From assembly GCA_937967645.1 (NCBI GenBank), contig CALBTT010000193.1, positions 1 through 17,094 on the forward strand: a stretch of 17,094 nt of DNA, in the 5' to 3' direction. Below, piece after piece: positions 1 to 8,411 of this stretch (positions are counted from its first letter, which is position 1; each line of letters begins with the position of its first letter). This DNA comes from an uncultured Zoogloea sp. GTDB taxonomy: Bacteria > Pseudomonadota > Gammaproteobacteria > Burkholderiales > Rhodocyclaceae. The notes under the pieces were generated by a model, which worked only from the letters and a program-made list of their open reading frames with translations, had not been told where the DNA came from and ran no database searches. Made by a program: the position numbers and the translations under genes.

Positions 1-376
1 TCTGCTGGTCGGCCGGCAGGGGCATCGCCCGCGCAGTCTCGATGACCCGCTCCACATCGATGGGCGAGACCTCCTTGTCCTTGATGGCCACCATCCCGTT
101 GGAGTTGAAGCTGCGGATATGGCTGCCCGCGATGCCGGTATAGACGTCGCGGATCTTGCAGTCGGCCATCAGCTCCACTTCCTGGATCACCCGGGAGATG
201 GCATCCACGGTGGCCTCGATATTGACCACCACGCCCTTCTTCAGGCCCGAGGACGGCTGGGTGCCGAGCCCCACCACGTCCATGCGGCCGTCCGGCTTGA
301 GCTCGGCCACCACACAGGTGATCTTGGAGGTGCCGATGTCGAGGCCGACGATCAGTTCCTTGTACTCTTTGCTCAT
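1..376 (-). CDS. ftsA: Cell division protein FtsA, N-terminal part (cut by window edge)
   Basis: FtsA is an actin-like ATPase that tethers FtsZ filaments to the inner membrane and recruits later divisome proteins. Only the first 125 codons are present; the reading frame runs off base 1. The translation begins MSKEYKELIVGLDIG. The phosphate-1 motif of the actin fold is at residues 11-19 (GLDIGTSKI), and the start of the FtsA-specific 1C domain is around residues 80-125 (GIAGSHIRS at 81-89). The ATG at 376-374 overlaps the ftsQ stop as ATGA, which fixes the start and implies translational coupling. The Shine-Dalgarno is only moderate (AAAGGGAAG). FtsA normally precedes ftsZ, which would lie to the left of the window. 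Identity is secure from sequence and position. Confidence 0.95.
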   Translation of the reverse strand, partial: MSKEYKELIVGLDIGTSKITCVVAELKPDGRMDVVGLGTQPSSGLKKGVVVNIEATVDAISRVIQEVELMADCKIRDVYTGIAGSHIRSFNSNGMVAIKDKEVSPIDVERVIETARAMPLPADQQ

Positions 377-1245
377 CGCTTCCCTTTGCTATCTTGCTTG
401 CCTGCCGGCGCAGCGGACGGCACCGGCCGGAGGGCGAAACCACTGGGGTAGCGGAGGTCCACCACCGCTACGTTCATGTTCAGTTGGGCCTTGGCCCTGG
501 GGTAATGGGCCACGAAGCGCGACAAGCGCTCGTCGATGGGCGCCTTGGCCTGGTCGTGGCCGAGCTCGATGGTCAGGCCGTCTTCCATCTTGAGCTGCCA
601 GGCCTCGCGGGCCGACAGGGAGACACCGACCAGCTGCTTGCCCAGAGGCCCGAGCTTGTGCGTGAAATCGTCGAACTTGGCCAGCAGGACTCCGGAGGAG
701 CCTTCCGGACCGCTGAAGATCGGCATCCTGGCATTGCTCGCCGCAGTGAAGATCTCGCCGTAGCGATTGACCAGGCGCATGTCACCAGTCTCACCGACAC
801 GCCAGTAGGCCGACGCCACGTGTTCCTCCAGGCGCACCTCGATGGCGCCCGGCCAACGCCGCCGGACATCGGCCCGGCGCACCCAGGGGAGCTTCTCGAA
901 GGCGCTCCGCACGTCGTCCAGATCGATCGTGAAGAAATTGCCTCGCATCGACGAGCGCGCGGCGTATTCGAGCTGGGCCGTGGTGACCTGAGCCAGCGGC
1001 GTGGTCACCACCACCTCCTTCAGCGGATACACCGGCAGGTGGGAGATGGCCGCCACCGCGGCATAGCCCAGGCCCGCCGCGCCGAAGACCATCAGCGCAT
1101 CGGAAATCAGGTTGAGGAGCTGGGGACGATCCCACAGCCCGTTACCGCCTCCATCACGTACCGGGCGCGCCGGGCGCGACCGCTTGCCGGTGGAGGATTT
1201 CCCCGCACCGGCCGGCACATTGGAGGTGGCGCGCAAGTCAGCCAA
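373..1245 (-). CDS. ftsQ: Cell division protein FtsQ
   Basis: FtsQ is a bitopic inner-membrane protein that links early and late divisome components through FtsL and FtsB. The protein has a basic, Pro/Arg-rich cytoplasmic tail (about residues 1-45), one membrane helix (about 48-69), a POTRA domain (about 74-140, from VYPLKEV to LEEHVA) and the beta domain after it. At about 290 residues it is of normal length. There is no suitable early ATG. A TTG at 1245 has GGAG six bases upstream and overlaps the ddlB stop by eight bases, so I prefer it. A TTG at 1260 (five residues longer, weaker ribosome site) and a GTG at 1218 are alternatives. The stop overlaps ftsA as ATGA. The family call is firm; the exact start is not. 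Confidence 0.9.
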   Translation of the reverse strand: MADLRATSNVPAGAGKSSTGKRSRPARPVRDGGGNGLWDRPQLLNLISDALMVFGAAGLGYAAVAAISHLPVYPLKEVVVTTPLAQVTTAQLEYAARSSMRGNFFTIDLDDVRSAFEKLPWVRRADVRRRWPGAIEVRLEEHVASAYWRVGETGDMRLVNRYGEIFTAASNARMPIFSGPEGSSGVLLAKFDDFTHKLGPLGKQLVGVSLSAREAWQLKMEDGLTIELGHDQAKAPIDERLSRFVAHYPRAKAQLNMNVAVVDLRYPSGFALRPVPSAAPAGKQDSKGKR

Positions 1246-2155
1246 GGCGCGCTCCAGCAAGGATTTCCAGGCACAGGGCCTCGAAGGACAGACCCGCCAC
1301 CCGTGCCGACATGGGCACCAGGGAGTGATTGGTCATGCCCGGAGCGGTATTGATCTCCAGCAGGGTGAAGCTGCCGTCGTCCCGCAGGATCAGGTCGGCA
1401 CGCCCCCAACCCCGACACCCCAGCACCTTCGCGCTGCGCACGATGGCGGCCTGGATCTCCTGCTCCAGGGCCTCGGGCAGGCCGCTCGGACAGAAGTACT
1501 GGGTGTCGTCGGTGAAGTACTTGTTCTGGTAGTCGTAGTTGCCCCCCGGGGCGACGATGCGCACCAGCGGCAGGGCCCGGTCACCCAGGAAGGGCGCGGT
1601 GAGCTCCTGGCCGGTGACGAACTCTTCGGCCAGCACCAGCGAATCGAACTTCGCAGCAAGCTCCCAGGCGGCCTTCAGCTGACAGGCCTCGGTGACCTTG
1701 GTGGCCCCCATGCTGGAGCCCTCATGCACCGGCTTGACGAAGATCGGCAAGCCCAGTTCGGCCGCGACGGCATCCCAGTCGGTGTCGGCCTCCAGGATCG
1801 CGAAACGCGGAGTCGGCAAGCCGCTGGACAGCCACACCAGCTTGGTCCGCCACTTGTCCATGGCGATCGCCGAAGCCATCACCCCGCTGCCGGTGTATGG
1901 AATGCCCATCAGTTCGAGGGCGCCCTGCACCGTGCCATCTTCACCGCCCCGACCATGCAGGGCGATGAAGGCCCGGTCGTAGCCCTGTTCCTTGAGGATG
2001 TGCAGATCGGTTTCGGCCGGGTCGAAGGCGTGGGCGTCCACGCCCGCCCCTTGCAGCGCAGCCAGCACGGCGCCTCCCGACATCAGGGAGATCTCACGCT
2101 CGGCGGAGGATCCGCCCATCAGCACCGCCACTTTTCCAAATTGACTGCTCGACAC
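1238..2155 (-). CDS. ddlB: D-alanine--D-alanine ligase DdlB
   Basis: This cytoplasmic ATP-grasp enzyme joins two D-alanines into the dipeptide that MurF adds to the peptidoglycan precursor. Visible motifs, counted from the chosen start, are GGSSAERE (14-21), HGRGGEDG (67-74), the ATP-binding KPVHEGSSMG (141-150), the DYxxKY-type loop (208-213) and the metal- and substrate-binding EINTAPGMT (267-275). The length of 305 residues is typical. A GTG at 2155 sits just past the murC stop (one base between) with GAGG six bases upstream, and it puts the N-terminus at the usual distance from VAVLMGG. A GTG at 2170 would add five residues and overlap murC. The 3' end overlaps the start of ftsQ. Confidence 0.95.
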   Translation of the reverse strand: MSSSQFGKVAVLMGGSSAEREISLMSGGAVLAALQGAGVDAHAFDPAETDLHILKEQGYDRAFIALHGRGGEDGTVQGALELMGIPYTGSGVMASAIAMDKWRTKLVWLSSGLPTPRFAILEADTDWDAVAAELGLPIFVKPVHEGSSMGATKVTEACQLKAAWELAAKFDSLVLAEEFVTGQELTAPFLGDRALPLVRIVAPGGNYDYQNKYFTDDTQYFCPSGLPEALEQEIQAAIVRSAKVLGCRGWGRADLILRDDGSFTLLEINTAPGMTNHSLVPMSARVAGLSFEALCLEILAGARLG

Positions 2156-2156
2156 C

Positions 2157-3551
2157 TTAAACCTCGCCACTCACCAGTTTGCCCGGCACACCGCCGATAC
2201 TGCCGGCACCCATGGTGATCACCACGTCGCCATCCTGCGCCGCGGACAGGATCGCCCCCGGCATGTCATCGATGCTCTCCACGAACACCGGCTCGATCTT
2301 GCCCGCCACCCGCAGGGCCCGCGCCAGGGAACGTCCGTCGGCGGCCACGATGGGGGCCTCGCCAGCGGCGTACACCTCGCCCAGCAGCAGGGCATCGACG
2401 GTCGACAAGACCTTCACGAAATCCTCGAAACAGTCCCGGGTGCGGGTATAGCGATGGGGCTGGAAGGCCAGCACCAGGCGCTTGCTCGGGAAGGCGCCGC
2501 GCGCCGCGGCGATGGTGGCGGCCATCTCGACCGGGTGATGACCGTAGTCGTCGATGACGGTCGCCGTCCCACCCTGGGGCAAAGCCACTTCGCCATAGCG
2601 CTGGAAGCGCCGGCCGACACCCTTGAACTCGGCCAGGGCCTTGATGATGGCCTCGTCCGACACGCCCACCTCGGTGGCCACCGCGATCGCCGCCAGGGCG
2701 TTCAGCACGTTGTGGCGGCCGGGCAGGTTGAGCACCACGGGGATCCGGCTGGTGGTGCCATTGACCCTCACCACGTCGAAGCTCATGGTCCCGTCGGCGG
2801 CGTGGATGTTCTCGGCCCGCACGTTGGCCGATTCGGAGAAGCCGTAGCGCACGATCTGCTTCGACACCAGCGGCATGATCGAACGCACGTGCTTGTCGTC
2901 GTCGCACAGCACGGCCACGCCGTAGAAAGGCAGGTGCTGCAGGAAGTCGACGAAGGATTGCTTGAGCCGCGCAAAGTCGTGGCCGTAGGTTTCCATGTGG
3001 TCGGCATCGATGTTGGTGACCACCGAGATGACCGGCGTCAGCAACAGGAAGGAGGCGTCGGACTCGTCGGCCTCGGCCACCAGGAAATCCCCCTTGCCCA
3101 GGCGTGCATTGGCCCCCGCGGCATTGAGCTTGCCGCCGATGACGAAGGTCGGGTCGAGCCCGCCCTCGGCCAGGATGCTGGCCACCAGTGAGGTGGTGGT
3201 GGTCTTGCCATGGGTGCCGGCGATGGCGATGCCCTGCTTCAGGCGCATCAGTTCGGCCAGCATCTGGGCGCGCGGCACCACCGGGATGTGGCGCGCCCGG
3301 GCGGCGATGACCTCCGGGTTGTCGCCCTTCACGGCGGTGGACGTGACCACCGCGTCGGCGTCGGCCACGTTCTCGGCGGCATGCCCCTGGATCACCCGTG
3401 CCCCCAGCGACTTCAGGCGCCGGGTGGCGACGTTGTCGCCCAGGTCGGAGCCACTGACCTCGTAGCCGAGGTTCAGCAACACCTCGGCGATGCCGCTCAT
3501 GCCGGCACCGCCGATGCCGACGAAGTGGATGGATTTGACCTTGTGCTTCAC
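2157..3551 (-). CDS. murC: UDP-N-acetylmuramate--L-alanine ligase MurC
   Basis: MurC adds L-alanine to UDP-MurNAc, the first amino acid of the stem peptide, in the cytoplasm and with ATP. The N-terminal nucleotide-sugar domain opens with GIGGAGMSG (12-20). The ATP P-loop is AGTHGKTTT (111-119), followed by the central Mur ligase domain (ESDASFL, NIDADHM) and the C-terminal domain (YGHHP). Length is 464 residues, normal for the family. The frame stays open upstream into murG, but the homologous N-terminus MKHKVKSIHF begins at a GTG at 3551, preceded by AAAGGA six bases away, so I take that start. The murG stop lies 10 bases upstream. Confidence 0.96.
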   Translation of the reverse strand: MKHKVKSIHFVGIGGAGMSGIAEVLLNLGYEVSGSDLGDNVATRRLKSLGARVIQGHAAENVADADAVVTSTAVKGDNPEVIAARARHIPVVPRAQMLAELMRLKQGIAIAGTHGKTTTTSLVASILAEGGLDPTFVIGGKLNAAGANARLGKGDFLVAEADESDASFLLLTPVISVVTNIDADHMETYGHDFARLKQSFVDFLQHLPFYGVAVLCDDDKHVRSIMPLVSKQIVRYGFSESANVRAENIHAADGTMSFDVVRVNGTTSRIPVVLNLPGRHNVLNALAAIAVATEVGVSDEAIIKALAEFKGVGRRFQRYGEVALPQGGTATVIDDYGHHPVEMAATIAAARGAFPSKRLVLAFQPHRYTRTRDCFEDFVKVLSTVDALLLGEVYAAGEAPIVAADGRSLARALRVAGKIEPVFVESIDDMPGAILSAAQDGDVVITMGAGSIGGVPGKLVSGEV

Positions 3552-3561
3552 GTTCTGTCCT

Positions 3562-4620
3562 TTAAGCGGCGAGGCCTGCGCACACATCCGCGACCCGCGC
3601 GGTGGCGTCGGGGCGGGCACACTGACGGGCCTTCCCGGCCATGTCCAGCAGGCGCTCGCGATTCATGTCCTGCAGCAGCGCAGCGAGACGCTGCGGCGAG
3701 AGTTCGGTTTGCGGCAACAGCACCGCCGCGCCCGCATCGGCGAGGAAGCGGGCGTTGCCGGTCTGGTGGTCATCCACCGCGTGGGGGAAGGGCACCAGCA
3801 CGCTGGCCACGCCGACGGCGGCCAGTTCGGCCACGGTCAGCGCACCGGAGCGACAGATCACCAGATCCGCATCGGCGTAGCGCGCCGCCATGTCGTCGAT
3901 GAAGGGCTGCAGTTCGCCCTCGACCCCGGCCGCCGCATAGGACGCCCTGAGGGCATCGATCTGGCGCGTGCCGGCCTGGTGCGTCACGAGGGGCCGCTGC
4001 CCGGCGGGCAGCAGGGCCAGGGCCTTGGGCATGGCGTCGTTGAGAGCAGCGGCGCCAAGGCTGCCGCCCACCACCAGCACCTTGAGCGGGCCGCTGCGGC
4101 CGGCGAAACGCTGGGCCGGCGGCACCACCGCGGTGATCTCGGCACGCACCGGATTGCCGGCCCACTCGCCCTTCTTGAGTACATCAGGGAAGCCGGTGAC
4201 GACCTTGTCGGCCACGCCGGCCAACACCCGGTTGGCCAGCCCGGCCACCGAGTTCTGCTCATGGACCACCACAGGCGTCCCCACCAGGGCAGCCATCATG
4301 CCGCCGGGGAAGGTGACGTAGCCGCCCATCCCCAGCACCACGTCGGGCTTGACCCGGCGGATCTGGGCCAGGGCCTGGGCGAAGCCGCGCAGCAGGTTGA
4401 AGGGCAGCAGCAGCTTGCGCAGCAGACCCTTGCCGCGCAGGGCGGTGAAGCGCACCCAGGCCATGTCATAACCGCTGGCGGGCACGATGCGCGCCTCCAT
4501 ACCGTCCGGGTTGCCCATCCACACGACCTTCCAGCCGCGCGCGCGCAGGGCGTCGGCCACCGCCAGGCCGGGGTAGATGTGTCCGCCGGTACCGCCGGCC
4601 ATGACCATCAGGGTCGGCAT
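3562..4620 (-). CDS. murG: UDP-GlcNAc:lipid I GlcNAc transferase MurG
   Basis: MurG is a GT-B fold glycosyltransferase on the inner face of the membrane. It adds GlcNAc to lipid I to make lipid II. The acceptor-side loop GGTGGH is at 9-14, the second glycine-rich loop GMGGY at 97-101, GNPVR at 155-159, GGSLGA at 185-190, and the UDP-GlcNAc-binding segment SGALTVAE (258-265, with the conserved Glu265) is followed by PFPHAVDDHQ (277-286). Length is 352 residues. The ATG at 4620 shares a base with the ftsW stop (TGATG), so translation is likely coupled. The open frame continues upstream inside ftsW but is not coding there. Confidence 0.97.
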   Translation of the reverse strand: MPTLMVMAGGTGGHIYPGLAVADALRARGWKVVWMGNPDGMEARIVPASGYDMAWVRFTALRGKGLLRKLLLPFNLLRGFAQALAQIRRVKPDVVLGMGGYVTFPGGMMAALVGTPVVVHEQNSVAGLANRVLAGVADKVVTGFPDVLKKGEWAGNPVRAEITAVVPPAQRFAGRSGPLKVLVVGGSLGAAALNDAMPKALALLPAGQRPLVTHQAGTRQIDALRASYAAAGVEGELQPFIDDMAARYADADLVICRSGALTVAELAAVGVASVLVPFPHAVDDHQTGNARFLADAGAAVLLPQTELSPQRLAALLQDMNRERLLDMAGKARQCARPDATARVADVCAGLAA

Positions 4621-5867
4621 CACGCGTTCCCTCCCCGCATGATCTGCCGGTTCTCCCAGTCGATGCGGAGCAGGATCGCGATGGCGACGCAGTTGGCCAG
4701 AATGCCGGAGCCGCCAAAGCTCATCATCGGCAGGGTCAGCCCCTTGGTCGGCAGCAGGCCCATGTTCACGCCCATGTTGATGAAGGACTGCACCCCCATC
4801 CAGATGCCGATGCCCTGGGCCACCAGCGCCGCGTAGGTCCGGTCCAGGGTCACGCACTGCTTGCCGATGGCAAAGGTGCGCTGGATCAGGATGGCGAACA
4901 GCACCACCACGGTGAACACGCCAGCAAAGCCCAACTCCTCGGCAATCACCGCGAGCAGGAAGTCGGTGTGGGCCTCGGGCAGGTAGAAGAGCTTCTCGAT
5001 GCTGCCGCCCAGCCCCACCCCGAACCACTCGCCCCGCCCGAAGGCGATCAGCGCATGCGACAGCTGGTAACCCTTGCCGTAGGCGTCCTGCCACGGATCC
5101 ATGAACCCGAGGATGCGCTGGCGGCGGTATTCGGAGAAGGTGATCAGCAACACGAAGCCCACCGCGGCGACGATCGCCAGCAGCACGAACAGGCGCACGT
5201 TGATGCCACCGAGGAAGAGCACGCCGAAGGCGATGGCGGTGATCACCACGAAGGCGCCGAAGTCAGGCTCCTTGAGCAGCAGGAAACCGACGAACAGGAT
5301 CACCCCCGCCATCGGCAGGAAGCCCTGCTTGAAGCTGCCCATCAGGGGCAGCTTGCGAGTCGTGTAGTCGGCCGCATAGAGCGCGGCAAACAGCTTCATC
5401 AACTCCGAGGGCTGCAGGTTGACCACGCCCAGAGGCAGCCAGCGGCGCGCGCCATTCACGTCGCGCCCGATGCCCGGGATCAGCACGATCAGCAACAGCA
5501 CCACCCCGGCGATGAACAGCCAGGGAGCCATCTCCTGCCAGGCGCGCATGGGGATCTGGAAGACCACCACGCCGGCAATCACCCCGATGGCCAGGAAGAC
5601 CGCGTGGCGGACCAGGAAATAGGCAGGCTGATGGCCGAACATGCGGCTGCCCTCGGCGGTGGCGATCGATGCCGAGAAGACCATCACCAGCCCCATCAGC
5701 AGCAGCGCCGCGGCCGACCAGATGAGCGCCGGGTCGAGCTCCCGGGCCGGGCCGGCCGGGCGCAGCAGACGATCGACGGCGCGCCCGCTCTCGGGTGAGC
5801 CGATATCGCCGCCATGGCGATTGATGAAACCGGACACGAGGCCGGTGAGGCTGGCTGCGAGCTTCAT
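4620..5867 (-). CDS. ftsW: SEDS glycosyltransferase / division protein FtsW
   Basis: FtsW is the septal peptidoglycan polymerase of the SEDS family. It works with the transpeptidase FtsI, encoded in the same cluster. About ten membrane helices are visible from residue 46 on. SEDS signatures present are NGARRW (138-143), QPSE (152-155), EPDFG (200-204) and EAHTDF (298-303), whose Asp302 corresponds to the catalytic aspartate of the family. The protein ends with a short basic tail. The first ~45 residues are a hydrophilic cytoplasmic extension. Length is 415 residues. The ATG at 5867 overlaps the murD stop as ATGA; a longer frame upstream runs inside murD and is rejected. Confidence 0.96.
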   Translation of the reverse strand: MKLAASLTGLVSGFINRHGGDIGSPESGRAVDRLLRPAGPARELDPALIWSAAALLLMGLVMVFSASIATAEGSRMFGHQPAYFLVRHAVFLAIGVIAGVVVFQIPMRAWQEMAPWLFIAGVVLLLIVLIPGIGRDVNGARRWLPLGVVNLQPSELMKLFAALYAADYTTRKLPLMGSFKQGFLPMAGVILFVGFLLLKEPDFGAFVVITAIAFGVLFLGGINVRLFVLLAIVAAVGFVLLITFSEYRRQRILGFMDPWQDAYGKGYQLSHALIAFGRGEWFGVGLGGSIEKLFYLPEAHTDFLLAVIAEELGFAGVFTVVVLFAILIQRTFAIGKQCVTLDRTYAALVAQGIGIWMGVQSFINMGVNMGLLPTKGLTLPMMSFGGSGILANCVAIAILLRIDWENRQIMRGGNA

Positions 5868-7255
5868 TCCGGGCTGACTCCAGGCAGGCGCTGCACGGCG
5901 TCGATGAAGACCTGGGCGCGGTGGGCGTAGTTGCGGAACATGTCGAGGCTGGCGCAAGCCGGGGACAGCAGCACCACGTCACCGGCCTCGGCCCGGGCGT
6001 TGGCCTCGCGCACCGCGGTATCCATATCGGCGGCATGCACGAGGGGGATGCCGCAGCCGGCGACGGCAGCCTCGATCGTCGCCGCGTCACGGCCGATCAA
6101 CACCACCGCGCGGGCATAGCGGGCAAAAGCCTCCCTGAGGGGCGAGAAGTCCTGCCCCTTGCCGTCGCCGCCGGCGATCAGCACCACCTTGCAGCGCAGC
6201 CCCTCCAGGGCGGCCACGGTGGCACCGACGTTGGTGCCCTTGGAGTCGTCGTAATAGGTCACGCCGTCATCGCGCCGGGCGACCTTCTCGACCCGGTGGG
6301 GCAAGCCGCGGAAAGCCTGCAGCGCGTCGAGCAAAGCGGCCCTCGGCAGACCGGCAGCCTCACACAGCGCCAGGGCTGCCAGGGCATTGGCGACGTTGTG
6401 GCTGCCCGCCAGGCGCATCGCCGAGCGGGGCATGAGCTTCTCATCGCCCTTCGCCAGCCAGTCAGCACCGTCCACGTCGATCACCCCGTAGGCATCGGCG
6501 TCGGCGGGTGCATCCACGCCGAAGCTCAGCACCCGACGGCCCGGCAGCGCCATGGCAGCGACCCGTGCATCCTCACGGTTGAGGACCTGGACGCCATCGC
6601 CCTGGAAGACGGCAGCCTTGGTGGCGGCATAGTCGTCGAGCCCGGCATAGCGGTCCAGGTGGTCGTCGGTCACGTTGAGCACCGTGGCGGCGACCGCGTT
6701 GAGCGCGGGGGCAGTTTCAAGCTGGAAGCTGGAGAGTTCGAGCACCCAGTAGCGGGGCAGCGGCTGCTCCGCGTCGAGGCGGGCCATCAGCACATCGAGC
6801 GCGGCCGGGCTGATGTTGCCGGCCACCACGCCGTCCTCCCCGGCAGCCTTGACCATCTCGCCGGCCAGGGTGGTGGTGGTGGTCTTGCCGTTGGTCCCGG
6901 TGATCGCGATGATCCGGCTGCTGTCACGCACACCGGAAAGCACCAGGGCCTCGACCAGCAGGTCCATCTCGCCGACCACGGGGATACCGCGCGCGCGCGC
7001 AGTCGCCACCAGGGGCTGACGCGGGTCCAGGCCGGGGCTGATGGCAATACGCTCCACGCCAGCGAGCAGGCTGTCGGCAAAGGGCCCGGTCACCAATTCG
7101 GCAGCCGGGGCCTCGGCCTTCAGACGCTCGCAGCCCGGCGGCACAGGGCGGGAATCGGCGACACGCAGGGCTACCCCCTGGCGGGCCAGCCAGCGGGCCA
7201 TCGCCAGGCCGGATTCGCCGAGGCCGAGAACGAGAGTGAGCCGGTGGGCAGCCAT
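5864..7255 (-). CDS. murD: UDP-MurNAc-L-alanine--D-glutamate ligase MurD
   Basis: MurD adds D-glutamate to UDP-MurNAc-L-Ala in the cytoplasm, using ATP. The N-terminal Rossmann-like domain starts with GLGESG (11-16). The ATP loop ITGTNGKTTT spans 118-127. Further family motifs are NVTDDHLDRY in the central domain, YDDSKGTN (which contains the conserved Lys region), and IAGGDGKG in the C-terminal domain. Length is 463 residues, normal for MurD. The ATG at 7255 follows the mraY stop by six bases. The 3' end overlaps ftsW by four bases. Confidence 0.96.
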   Translation of the reverse strand: MAAHRLTLVLGLGESGLAMARWLARQGVALRVADSRPVPPGCERLKAEAPAAELVTGPFADSLLAGVERIAISPGLDPRQPLVATARARGIPVVGEMDLLVEALVLSGVRDSSRIIAITGTNGKTTTTTLAGEMVKAAGEDGVVAGNISPAALDVLMARLDAEQPLPRYWVLELSSFQLETAPALNAVAATVLNVTDDHLDRYAGLDDYAATKAAVFQGDGVQVLNREDARVAAMALPGRRVLSFGVDAPADADAYGVIDVDGADWLAKGDEKLMPRSAMRLAGSHNVANALAALALCEAAGLPRAALLDALQAFRGLPHRVEKVARRDDGVTYYDDSKGTNVGATVAALEGLRCKVVLIAGGDGKGQDFSPLREAFARYARAVVLIGRDAATIEAAVAGCGIPLVHAADMDTAVREANARAEAGDVVLLSPACASLDMFRNYAHRAQVFIDAVQRLPGVSPE

Positions 7256-7261
7256 GTCCGC

Positions 7262-8350
7262 TTACCGCAGCTTGAGGGAAGACAGGCCGAACAGCACGAG
7301 CATGATCGTGATGATCCAGAAGCGCACCACCACCTGGGTCTCCTTCCAGCCACCCAGTTCGTAATGGTGGTGGAGAGGCGCCATGCGGAAGATGCGCTTG
7401 CCGCCGGTGTATTTGAAGTACAGGACCTGCACCATCACCGACATGGCCTCGGCCACGAAAAGGCCGCCCATGATGAACAGTACGATCTCCTGACGGACGA
7501 TCACCGCGATGGTACCCATCGCAGCGCCGAGGGCCAGCGCCCCCACGTCACCCATGAAGACCTCGGCCGGATAGGCGTTGAACCAGAGGAAGCCCAGCCC
7601 CGCCCCGGCGATCGCGCCGCAGATCACCGCCAGCTCGCCGGCACCGGGGATGTAAGGCACCCCGAGATACTTGGAGAAGCCCATGTGGCCCGCCACGTAG
7701 GCAAAGATCGCCAACGCCGCGCTGACCATCACGGTCGGCATGATGGCGAGGCCATCCAGCCCGTCGGTGAGGTTCACCGAGTGGCTGGTGCCGTTGATCA
7801 CGAAATAGGTGAGGATGATGAAACCGAGCACGCCGAGGGGATAGCTCACCGCCTTGAAGAAAGGCACGATCAGCTCGAGCTGGGCCGGCACCGAGGCGGT
7901 CAGCCCCAGGAAACAGGCCGCCGCCAGGGCGATGGCCGAGGTCCAGAAGTACTTCCAGCGGCTGGCCAGCCCCTTCGGGTCGCGGTACACCACCTTGCGC
8001 CAGTCATCCACCCAGCCCACGGCACCGAAGCCGAGGGTCACCAGCAGCACCACCCACACGTACTTGTTGCCCAGGTCACCCCAAAGCAGCGTGGTGAGCG
8101 CAATGCAGATGAGGATCAGCGCCCCGCCCATGGTCGGCGTACCGGCCTTGGTCAGGTGGGACTTGGGGCCGTCATCGCGCACCGCCTGGCCGATCTTCTT
8201 GGCGGCCAGCCAGCGGATCACCGGCGGGCCGAAGACCAGCGACAGGACCAGCGCGGTGCCCGCGGCAAGCATCGTGCGCAGCGTGATGTAGCCGAACACG
8301 TTGAAAAAGCGCGCATCCTTGCCGAGCCACAGAGCCAGTTCAAGCAGCAT
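7262..8350 (-). CDS. mraY: Phospho-MurNAc-pentapeptide transferase MraY
   Basis: MraY is an integral membrane enzyme that transfers phospho-MurNAc-pentapeptide from UDP to undecaprenyl phosphate, giving lipid I. About ten membrane helices are apparent. Family motifs are the Asp pair in GWVDDWRK (Asp115-Asp116), VNLTDGLDGLA (192-202), FMGDVG with Asp268, and the triple histidine APLHHHYE (His327-329). Length is 362 residues. The chosen ATG at 8350 has GGGGAG six bases upstream. A GTG directly before it and an ATG-TGA start-stop pair at 8355 are unlikely starts. murF lies 60 bases upstream; that gap holds a possible bridging mini-ORF. Confidence 0.96.
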   Translation of the reverse strand: MLLELALWLGKDARFFNVFGYITLRTMLAAGTALVLSLVFGPPVIRWLAAKKIGQAVRDDGPKSHLTKAGTPTMGGALILICIALTTLLWGDLGNKYVWVVLLVTLGFGAVGWVDDWRKVVYRDPKGLASRWKYFWTSAIALAAACFLGLTASVPAQLELIVPFFKAVSYPLGVLGFIILTYFVINGTSHSVNLTDGLDGLAIMPTVMVSAALAIFAYVAGHMGFSKYLGVPYIPGAGELAVICGAIAGAGLGFLWFNAYPAEVFMGDVGALALGAAMGTIAVIVRQEIVLFIMGGLFVAEAMSVMVQVLYFKYTGGKRIFRMAPLHHHYELGGWKETQVVVRFWIITIMLVLFGLSSLKLR

Positions 8351-8411
8351 CACATGCTCCCCGAAGCGTTACGGAAGACACTGCAGCCACGTCGGCACTA
8401 CGAAACATCAT
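8340..8411 (-). CDS. Putative 23-codon bridging ORF between murF and mraY
   Basis: This is a tiny frame, not a recognised protein. Its ATG at 8411 overlaps the murF stop as TGATG and is preceded by GGAGAAGG inside the end of murF, a strong ribosome-site match. It reads MMFRSADVAAVSSVTLRGA and a few more residues, then stops eight bases past the mraY ATG, in another frame. That geometry could let ribosomes leaving murF reach the mraY start. It may equally be a chance open frame in GC-rich DNA. No peptide function is claimed. Confidence 0.25.
   Translation of the reverse strand: MMFRSADVAAVSSVTLRGACDAA

Noticed and set aside
4620..5094. Upstream extension of the murG frame
   Set aside because: It lies inside ftsW in another frame; MurG homology begins at MPTLMVMAGGTGG, at the ATG overlapping the ftsW stop.
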